Shown here: one piece after another, positions 24,818-31,236 of the stretch
Layout of the letters: every line of letters starts with the position of its first letter
Position numbering within the stretch: the stretch's first letter is position 1
From: CALROG01 sp943369755
GTDB taxonomy: Bacteria > Pseudomonadota > Gammaproteobacteria > Burkholderiales > Burkholderiaceae_C
Reading direction: 5' to 3'
Length of the DNA stretch: 64,000 bases
Assembly: GCA_943369755.1 (NCBI GenBank)
Contig: CALROG020000016.1
Coordinates: 1-64,000, forward strand
Program-made: the position numbers and the translations under genes
Notes under the pieces: generated by a model
What the model was told of the DNA's origin: nothing
Database searches by the model: none
The model's input: only the letters and a program-made list of their open reading frames with translations

Positions 24818-25600
24818 TCAGTGGCTGGTGCCCAGATAGGCCCGAATCACTTCTTCGTTGTTGCGCACTTCGTCAGGGCTGCCGTCGCCAATCTTCTTGC
24901 CGTAGTCCAGCACCACCACGCGGTCGGAGATGTCCATCACCACGCTCATGTCGTGCTCGATCAAGACCACTGTGGTGCCGAATTCGTCGTTCACGTCCAG
25001 CACAAAGCGGCACATGTCCTGCTTTTCCTCCACGTTCATGCCGGCCATGGGTTCGTCCAGCAAAAGCACCTGGGGCTCCATGGCCAGGGCGCGGCCCAGG
25101 TCTACCCGCTTTTGCAGGCCATACGGCAACTGGCCCACCGGCGTCTTGCGGTAGGCCTGGATTTCCAGGAAGTCGATGACGCGTTCCACGTACTCGCGGT
25201 TGGCAATCTCCTCGCGCTCCGCCGGGCCAATGCGCAGTGCCTGCATCAACAGGTTGCTTTTGATGTGCAGGTTGCGCCCGGTCATGATGTTGTCCAGCAC
25301 ACTCATGCCCTTGAACAGCGCCAGGTTTTGAAAGGTGCGGGCGACACCCATCTCGGCGACCTCGCGGCTGTTCATGTGGTCAAAGGTCTTGCCTTTGAAA
25401 CTGATGGTGCCGTGCTGCGGCGTGTACACGCCGTTGATGCAGTTGAGCATCGAGCTCTTGCCCGCACCGTTGGGGCCAATGATGGCGCGGATCTCATGCT
25501 CGCGCACGTCAAACGAAATGTCGGTCAGCGCCTTGACGCCGCCGAACGCGAGGGAGATGTTCTTGACGTCCAGAATGACGTCGCCAATCTTTTTGCTCAT
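24818..25600 (-). CDS. ABC transporter ATP-binding protein, LivG type
   Basis: This 260-residue ATPase has Walker A GPNGAGKSSMLNCINGVY, the LivG-type insert with RTFQNLALFKGMSVLDNIMTGRN, LPYGLQKRVDLGRALAMEP as signature region (the canonical LSGGQ is replaced by LPYGLQ, normal for this subfamily) and Walker B VLLLDEPMAGMN. It is separated by a single base from the stop of the upstream acyl-CoA synthetase gene. It energises uptake together with the LivF-type ATPase. Confidence 0.93.
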   Translation of the reverse strand: MSKKIGDVILDVKNISLAFGGVKALTDISFDVREHEIRAIIGPNGAGKSSMLNCINGVYTPQHGTISFKGKTFDHMNSREVAEMGVARTFQNLALFKGMSVLDNIMTGRNLHIKSNLLMQALRIGPAEREEIANREYVERVIDFLEIQAYRKTPVGQLPYGLQKRVDLGRALAMEPQVLLLDEPMAGMNVEEKQDMCRFVLDVNDEFGTTVVLIEHDMSVVMDISDRVVVLDYGKKIGDGSPDEVRNNEEVIRAYLGTSH

Positions 25601-25601
25601 A

Positions 25602-27548
25602 TCAGGCCGCCGCCTTTACCGGCGCGAAGGTCTTGGTGTCCATGATGTTGAGCGTGGCGCTTACGCTGCCGGTGCGCCCGTCCTCGAACTTGACCTGGGT
25701 TTCAATGTATTGCGTGGCTTTGCCGCCGTACAGCGCGTCTACCAGCGCCAGGTACTTCTCGCCAATGAAGCCACGGCGTACCTTGTTGGTGCGGGTGAGC
25801 TCGCCGTCGTCGGCGTCCAGTTCCTTGTGCAACACCAGAAAGCGGCTGACCTGGCTGCCCGCCAGCAGGGTGTCGGCGCTCAGGTCAGCGTTGACCTTCT
25901 CCACGCACTCCCGAATCAACTGGTAGACCTCGGGCTTTTGCGCCAGGTCGGTGTAGCCGGCGTAGGACAGGTTGCGCCGCTCGGCCCAGTTGCCCACGGC
26001 GTCAAAGTCGATGTTGATCATCACGCAGACTTTTTCGCGCCTGTCCCCCAGCGCCACCACTTCCTTGATGTAGGGGAAGAACTTGAGCTTGTTCTCTACA
26101 TACTTGGGCGCGAACATCGCACCGTCATTGGCACCGCCCACAATGCGGCCGACGTCCTTGACGCGGTCAATGATCTTCAGGTGCCCGTGTGCGTCCAGAA
26201 AGCCGGCGTCGCTGGTGTGGTACCAGCCATCAGCCGTCAGAACCTCGGCGGTGGCGGCGGGGTTCTTGTAGTACTCCTTGAGCAGGCCGGGCGACTTGAC
26301 CAGAATTTCGCCGTTGTCGGCCACTTTGATTTCCACGCCCGCAATCGGAATGCCCACGGTGTCGGCGCGGGCCTGGTTGTCGGGCTGCAGGCAAACAAAC
26401 ACCGCTGTCTCGGTTGAGCCGTAGAGTTGTTTGAGGTTGATGCCGATGGAGCGGTAGAAGGTGAACAGGTCTGGCCCGATGGCCTCGCCAGCGGTATAGG
26501 CCACGCGCACGCGGCTCAGCCCCAGGTTGTTGCGCAGCGGGCCATACACGCACAGGTTGCCCAGTGCGTACTTCAGCCGGTCGAGCCCGCTGACCGGGCT
26601 GCCGTCCATCAACGCAGGGCCGACCCGTTTGGCCACATCCATGAAGGCATGGAACATGGCGCGTTTGATGGAACCGGCGTCTTCCATGCGGATCATCACG
26701 CTGGTCAGCAGGCCTTCAAACACCCGTGGCGGGGCAAAGTAGTAGGTAGGGCCGACTTCCTTCAGGTCGATCATCACCGTGCCGGCCGACTCGGGGCAGT
26801 TCACCACGTAGCCGCAGGCCAGCCACTGTGCGTAACTGAAGATGTTCTGGCCAATCCAGGCCGGTGGCAGGTAGGCCAGCACTTCTTCGTCGCTGCCGAG
26901 TTTGTCAAATGCTGCACCGGCGCGGGCCCGGTCCAACAGGGTGTTGTGAGTGTGGACCACGCCCTTGGGGTTGCCGGTGGTGCCCGAGGTGAAGAACATC
27001 GCCGCCACGTCGTGTGGGTCGGCCTTGGCAATCTCTGCCTTGAAAAAGCCCGGGTTTTGCAGCGCAAAGGCCTTGCCGGCGGCCATCAGGGATTCGAGCG
27101 AGGCCAGGCCGGGCTCGCTGTAGTTGCGCAGGCCACGTGGTTCGTCGTAGTAAATGGCGGCGAGCTGGGGGCACTGGCCCCGCACCTCAATCAGCTTGTC
27201 TACCTGCTCCTGGTCTTCAGCGAACGCAAAGCGGACTTCAGCGTTGTTGACCGGGAACACGCATTCGGCCGCTACCGCGTCCTGGTACAGCGGCACCGGA
27301 ATGGCACCCAGGGACTGTGCCGCCAGCATGGTGGCGTACAGGCGCGGGCGGTTACCGCCCACCATCACCATGTGCTCACCGCGCGCCAGGCCGGCCAGAT
27401 GCAGGCCGCAGGCAAGCTGCTCAACCATGTTCGCCAGCTCAGTCCAACTCAGCGTTTGCCAGATGCCGTATTCCTTCTCGCGCATGGCAGGCGCGGTGGG
27501 GCGGCCTTGCGCGTGCAGCAGCAAAAGATGGGGGAAAGTTGTCTCCAT
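25602..27548 (-). CDS. Acyl-CoA synthetase (AMP-forming), first gene of liv-type operon
   Basis: This 648-residue adenylate-forming enzyme is of the long-chain acyl-CoA synthetase layout: FFTSGTTGNPKGVVHTHN as phosphate loop, VAYTAGEAIGPDLFTFY, LYGSTETAVF, GWYHTSDAGFLDAHGHLKIIDRVKD and the C-terminal APKYVENKLKFFPYIKEVV. The ATG at 27548 gives the usual N-terminus (METTFPHLLLLHA); a TTG 30 bp upstream has no better context. It activates the acid delivered by the transporter encoded downstream (1 bp to the LivG-type gene), which would trap it in the cell. It may be an aromatic or a medium/long-chain acid; sequence alone does not decide. Confidence 0.85.
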   Translation of the reverse strand: METTFPHLLLLHAQGRPTAPAMREKEYGIWQTLSWTELANMVEQLACGLHLAGLARGEHMVMVGGNRPRLYATMLAAQSLGAIPVPLYQDAVAAECVFPVNNAEVRFAFAEDQEQVDKLIEVRGQCPQLAAIYYDEPRGLRNYSEPGLASLESLMAAGKAFALQNPGFFKAEIAKADPHDVAAMFFTSGTTGNPKGVVHTHNTLLDRARAGAAFDKLGSDEEVLAYLPPAWIGQNIFSYAQWLACGYVVNCPESAGTVMIDLKEVGPTYYFAPPRVFEGLLTSVMIRMEDAGSIKRAMFHAFMDVAKRVGPALMDGSPVSGLDRLKYALGNLCVYGPLRNNLGLSRVRVAYTAGEAIGPDLFTFYRSIGINLKQLYGSTETAVFVCLQPDNQARADTVGIPIAGVEIKVADNGEILVKSPGLLKEYYKNPAATAEVLTADGWYHTSDAGFLDAHGHLKIIDRVKDVGRIVGGANDGAMFAPKYVENKLKFFPYIKEVVALGDRREKVCVMINIDFDAVGNWAERRNLSYAGYTDLAQKPEVYQLIRECVEKVNADLSADTLLAGSQVSRFLVLHKELDADDGELTRTNKVRRGFIGEKYLALVDALYGGKATQYIETQVKFEDGRTGSVSATLNIMDTKTFAPVKAAA

Positions 27549-27613
27549 GGGGGCGTTCTTTTGTAGGTTTTGATGCAACAGGCGCTGATGCTAGGATGTA
27601 CTTTGACGTTATG

Positions 27614-27631
27614 TTGTCTTTGCGATGACAA
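27614..27631. promoter_or_regulatory. Inverted repeat in divergent promoter region
   Basis: TTGTC-8nt-GACAA lies 66 bp before the synthetase start codon and 98 bp before the Crp/Fnr gene. It could be a half-degenerate site for the neighbouring regulator or for another dimer. Short arms make this tentative. Confidence 0.3.
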
Positions 27632-27666
27632 TTTACGGGAATGTCCTAGTAGGGCCTGCCCCGATA

Positions 27667-27680
27667 TTGATCTTCGTCAA
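27667..27680. promoter_or_regulatory. FNR/CRP-type box
   Basis: TTGAT-cttc-GTCAA matches the FNR consensus TTGAT-N4-ATCAA at 9 of 10 positions. It lies 48 bp upstream of the start of the divergent Crp/Fnr-family gene, which fits autoregulation; it could also serve the synthetase/transporter operon 119 bp away on the other side. Confidence 0.6.
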
Positions 27681-27728
27681 GTCTGCGGCTGACAAAGCTG
27701 CACCCGATGCACTCGAACCGAACGCTGA

Positions 27729-28460
27729 ATGTCTACCGTACCTGAGTTGCCCCTGCATCTTCGCCGCCGCTCGGCCACTGGGCCGGAGCTGGAAGGCATT
27801 CCCTGGTTGCGCCTGTTGCAGCCCGCCGAACGCAACCATGCGGTGGCCCAGTTGATGGTCGGCGACGCCTTGCCGGGCGACTACGTTTGCCGCGTTGGCA
27901 AGCCGGTGACCTATTGGTTTGGTGTGGTCGAAGGCCTGCTCAAGATGAGCAGCGACAACGCCCAGGGCCAGACCATGACGTTTACCGGCGTGCCGCCTGG
28001 CGGCTGGTTTGGCGAGGGTACGGCGCTCAAGCGGGAAGCCTACCGCTACAACATCCAGGCGCTGCGCAAGAGCGTGGTGGCCGGCCTGCCGGTGGACACC
28101 TTTCACTGGCTGCTGGACCACTCTCTGGGCTTTAACCGTTTTGTGATGAACCAGCTCAACGAGCGGCTGGGCCAGTTCATTGCGGCGCGTGAAATCGACC
28201 GCATGACCAACCCCGACGTGCGCGTAGCCCGCAGCCTGGCCGCGCTGTTTAACCCGGTGCTGTACCCCGGCGTGGGCGAGATTTTGCGCATTACCCAGCA
28301 GGAGCTTGCTTATCTGGTGGGGCTGTCGCGCCAGCGCGTCAATGAGGCGCTGGCCACCCTGGAGGCGCAAGGCACCATCCGCACTGAATACGGCGGCCTG
28401 CGGATTCTGGATTTGCCGGCCCTGCGCTCCAGTGTGTTTATCAAGCAAAATCGCCCGTAG
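27729..28460 (+). CDS. Crp/Fnr-family transcription regulator
   Basis: This 243-residue regulator has an N-terminal cyclic-nucleotide-binding-type beta roll (GDYVCRVGKPVTYWFGVVEGLLKMSS, GGWFGEGTALKREAYRYNIQAL), a dimer helix, and a C-terminal Crp-type winged helix (about 165-235: ITQQELAYLVGLSRQRVNEALATLEAQGTI). Only one Cys (C54) is present, so it cannot carry an FNR iron-sulfur cluster. The cNMP arginine motif of CRP (RSA) is also not obvious. It is divergent from the synthetase/ABC transporter operon and has an FNR-like box in front of it, so it probably controls both. Its stop codon TAG is the TAG of the dispersed palindromic element at 28457. Effector unknown. Confidence 0.88.
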   Translation: MSTVPELPLHLRRRSATGPELEGIPWLRLLQPAERNHAVAQLMVGDALPGDYVCRVGKPVTYWFGVVEGLLKMSSDNAQGQTMTFTGVPPGGWFGEGTALKREAYRYNIQALRKSVVAGLPVDTFHWLLDHSLGFNRFVMNQLNERLGQFIAAREIDRMTNPDVRVARSLAALFNPVLYPGVGEILRITQQELAYLVGLSRQRVNEALATLEAQGTIRTEYGGLRILDLPALRSSVFIKQNRP

Positions 28461-28502
28461 CCCGCATGGATAATGCGTGAGCCGCTACTAAATTAATAGC
28501 AA
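28457..28502 (+). repeat. Dispersed palindromic element, copy 4 (intergenic)
   Basis: gtagcccgcatggataatgc, then gtgagccgctac and aattaatagcaaa. It fills the gap between the Crp/Fnr gene and the pseudouridine synthase gene, supplies the stop codon of the first and ends 7 bp before the start of the second, leaving no usual ribosome site. Confidence 0.9.
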
Positions 28503-28509
28503 ATATTTC

Positions 28510-29283
28510 ATGGCAGAAACCACAACCCGTTTGAACAAGCACATGGCCGCATTGGGCATGTGCTCGCGCCGCGAGGCCGACGACTGGATTGCCAAAGGCT
28601 GGGTTCGCGTCAATGGTGCGCTGGCCCCCATGGGGCTGCAGGTTGCGCCCGATGCCCGCATCGAAGTGGACCCCAGGGCCCGCGGCCAGCAACAGCAGCA
28701 GGTAACCATCTTGCTGAACAAGCCCATGGGCTATGTAAGCGGCCAGGCCGAAGATGGGCATGAGCCGGCAGTCACGCTGGTGCAGGCGCGCAACCACTGG
28801 CAGGCAGACGCCTCAAAGCAGCGTTTTGTGCCGACCCAGTTGCGTGGCCTGGCCCCGGCCGGGCGGCTCGACATCGACTCCATTGGCCTGCTGGTGCTGA
28901 CGCAGGACGGCCGGGTGGCGCGCCAATTGATCGGTGAAAACTCGGGCACTGAAAAAGAGTACCTGGTGCGGGTGAGCTACCCCACGCCGCAGGGCGAGGT
29001 GCTGACCGATGTGCAAAAGGCCTTTCCGGGCGCACAGCTGGCCCGGCTGCGCCACGGCCTGAGCCTGGACGGCCAGCCGCTCAAGCCCGCGCAAGTGGAA
29101 TGGCAAAACCCCGAGCAACTGCGCTTTGTGCTGACCGAAGGCAAGAAGCGGCAGATCCGCCGCATGTGCGAGCAGGTGGGCCTGAAGGTGGTGGGGCTCA
29201 AGCGCATTCGCATCGGGCGGGTGGTGCTGGGGTTGCTGCCGGTGGGGCAGTGGCGCTATCTTGGCCCCCACGAACATTTCTGA
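28510..29283 (+). CDS. rRNA pseudouridine synthase, RsuA/RluF family
   Basis: This 257-residue protein has an N-terminal S4 RNA-binding domain (RLNKHMAALGMCSRREADDWI, residues 7-27) and a catalytic domain with the RsuA-family motif AGRLDIDSIGLLVLTQDG, where D121 is the expected catalytic Asp, plus EGKKRQIRRMCEQVGLKV near 220. It isomerises one uridine in 23S (RluF/RluB type) or 16S rRNA. The RQIRRMCEQVGL region and overall length fit RluF (U2604) best, but RluB/RluE cannot be excluded. There is no clear Shine-Dalgarno sequence because the dispersed palindromic element abuts the start. Confidence 0.85.
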   Translation: MAETTTRLNKHMAALGMCSRREADDWIAKGWVRVNGALAPMGLQVAPDARIEVDPRARGQQQQQVTILLNKPMGYVSGQAEDGHEPAVTLVQARNHWQADASKQRFVPTQLRGLAPAGRLDIDSIGLLVLTQDGRVARQLIGENSGTEKEYLVRVSYPTPQGEVLTDVQKAFPGAQLARLRHGLSLDGQPLKPAQVEWQNPEQLRFVLTEGKKRQIRRMCEQVGLKVVGLKRIRIGRVVLGLLPVGQWRYLGPHEHF

Positions 29284-29293
29284 CAGGAACACC

Positions 29294-30328
29294 ATGAACA
29301 CACTTGCAATTAAATTGATGGCTGGTTGCGCGATATGGGCGGGGGCTGCGGGCCAGATTCATGCCCAAACAGGCGCGGTCAACGCGATCTGCAGCACCGA
29401 CCGCCCCTGGTGCGAGCTGGCGGCGCAGGAGTTCACCCGCGCCACCGGCATCAAGGTCAACCAGTCGCACAAACCCACCGGCGAGGCCCAGGCCCAGCTA
29501 CGCGCCGAGGCCGCCAATCCCAAGACGGACTTGTGGTGGGGCGGCACCGGCGACCCGTATTACCAGGCCGCCGAGGTTGGCCTGCTTGACCCGTACCGTC
29601 CGGCCTACATCAATGACCTGCATGGCTGGGCCGTGCGCCAGTACGCGATGAGCCAGAACCACGTCGGCGGCTTCTATACCAGCGCGATCGGCTTTGGCTG
29701 GAACGAGGAAGTGCTCAAGAAGAAGAACCTGCCGCCGCCCAAGTGCTGGAAGGACTTGCTGGACCCGCGCTACAAGGGCGAGATCGAAACCTCGCACCCC
29801 GCGTCCAGTGGCACGGCCTACACCATCCTGGCGGGGCTGGTGCAGATGATGGGCGAGGACGCGGCCTTTGACTACCTGAAGAAGCTGCACAAAAACGTGA
29901 CGCAGTACACCCGCAGCGGCCAGGCCCAGGCGCGCAGCGTCGCCAAGGGCGAGGTGGGCATCGGCATCAGTTTCATTTTTGGGTTTGACAACGAGCGCAT
30001 CACCAACAAGTTCCCGGTGCAGAGTGCCGCGCCCTGCGAGGGCACAGGGTATGAAATTGGCGGCATCGCGCTGGTGAAAGGCGCACGCAACAAAGACGCC
30101 GCCAGGCGCTACTACGACTGGCTGATGAGCCCCGAGGGCCAGCAGATTGGCGCACGGGCCAACAGCCTGCAAGTGCCGGCCAACAAGACCTTCAAGCCCG
30201 ATGCGCGCATCCCGTCCATCGACAACGTGCGGCTGGTCAAGTACGACTTTGAAAAGTACGGCAAGTCTGCCGAGCGTCGCCGGCTGGTGGATCGCTGGAC
30301 CAAAGAGGTGGAGTCGCAGGCGCGCTGA
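29294..30328 (+). CDS. Extracellular solute-binding protein, iron(III)/phosphonate type
   Basis: This 344-residue periplasmic protein starts at an ATG with CAGGAAC upstream and has a signal peptide ending near HAQTGA. Family 1 binding-protein features of the Fe3+/2-aminoethylphosphonate group are visible: AICSTDRPWCELAAQEFTRATGIKV, KTDLWWGGTGDPYYQAA, SGTAYTILAGLVQMMGED and GIALVKGARNKDAARRYYDWL. No permease or ATPase genes adjoin it (11 bp after the pseudouridine synthase gene, convergent with the pilus operon 17 bp downstream), so it is an orphan component. Ligand could be ferric iron, a phosphonate or a polyamine-like compound. Confidence 0.85.
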   Translation: MNTLAIKLMAGCAIWAGAAGQIHAQTGAVNAICSTDRPWCELAAQEFTRATGIKVNQSHKPTGEAQAQLRAEAANPKTDLWWGGTGDPYYQAAEVGLLDPYRPAYINDLHGWAVRQYAMSQNHVGGFYTSAIGFGWNEEVLKKKNLPPPKCWKDLLDPRYKGEIETSHPASSGTAYTILAGLVQMMGEDAAFDYLKKLHKNVTQYTRSGQAQARSVAKGEVGIGISFIFGFDNERITNKFPVQSAAPCEGTGYEIGGIALVKGARNKDAARRYYDWLMSPEGQQIGARANSLQVPANKTFKPDARIPSIDNVRLVKYDFEKYGKSAERRRLVDRWTKEVESQAR

Positions 30329-30345
30329 GCGGCGCAAAGGGACGC

Positions 30346-31236
30346 TCAGTAGGTGATCGTGATGGTAGTGGCTTGGGTGGCTGTGCAAGATGCTGCCGCG
30401 CAGGTGCCCGACAGATTGGCCGCGATGCTGCCCGTGACAGTGTAGGGCTGCGCCAGCCCGTTCCCCGTGGCGCTGGTGCTGTTCAGGCTGAGTGTGTAGG
30501 GCAGACCCAGCAGCGTGCCAGACGCGGGTGAAAGCGCCATGGTGTAGGCGGTGCCTGACGTGCAATCGACAGTGAAACTCATGTTGGCCGTCTGCGGGGT
30601 GGCGGCAAACGAGGTGTAGTTCAGCGTCAGGGTGCTCGGATTTGTGGCCCCTGGCGCGGTGTACCCGGTGGCAACTTGCCCCACAAAGCATGAGCTGACG
30701 ACGCTGGCGGTTGGGGTGAACGTGGTCGTTGCCAGCACTGGCCCTGCCGTTAACTGGCGCATGCTGAAGGTCAGAATGTCGTCATAAATCCCCACGGTCT
30801 TGCCGGTTTGCGCCGAGGCAACCCGCAGGTAGTAGGTGAACGTGGCACTGGCAAATGTGGCCGCACCGAACGCCAGGGTGCCGGTAACGCGGTTGGCCGC
30901 TGTAGACCAAATGGTTCCACCAAATCCGGTACGGCTGACTGTGTGGTTTAGTCGGCTGGCGTTGACGTTGGTACCGCCGTGCCGGTACAGGCGTCGGGTG
31001 CCTGTGGTGGCACCGTTGTTCAGTTCGATGAAATAGGTCATGTTGGCCGGGTCGGCCAAATCGCGGGTGCAGTTCAGCGTCAAAGTGCCTGACAGGTTGA
31101 GGTTGGCGGCCGAAGCATAGATGCCGTTCAAATCCATGGCCGTCATGGAGCAGCTATAGGCCGCGTTGACCCCCGTGCAATACCCCAGCAACAGGACTGC
31201 ACAGGCATTGATCACCCCCGTGCGATGGCTTTTCAT
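30346..31236 (-). CDS. Archaic chaperone-usher pilus tip subunit (two spore-coat-U domains), CsuE-like
   Basis: This 296-residue secreted protein has a signal peptide (MKSHRTGVINACAVLLLGYCTGVNA) and two spore-coat-protein-U (SCPU) domains, about 28-165 and 180-296. Each has conserved Cys and Thr-rich strands (LNLSGTLTLNCTRDLADP; LTLNYTSFAATPQTANMSFTVDC). It ends in ATTITITY, the usual donor-strand-type C-terminus of this family (compare VLTITY in the major subunit). The start overlaps the usher stop by 4 bp. Position after the usher and the two-domain layout match CsuE, the tip adhesin of Csu-type pili. N-terminal domain would be the adhesive one. Confidence 0.85.
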   Translation of the reverse strand: MKSHRTGVINACAVLLLGYCTGVNAAYSCSMTAMDLNGIYASAANLNLSGTLTLNCTRDLADPANMTYFIELNNGATTGTRRLYRHGGTNVNASRLNHTVSRTGFGGTIWSTAANRVTGTLAFGAATFASATFTYYLRVASAQTGKTVGIYDDILTFSMRQLTAGPVLATTTFTPTASVVSSCFVGQVATGYTAPGATNPSTLTLNYTSFAATPQTANMSFTVDCTSGTAYTMALSPASGTLLGLPYTLSLNSTSATGNGLAQPYTVTGSIAANLSGTCAAASCTATQATTITITY

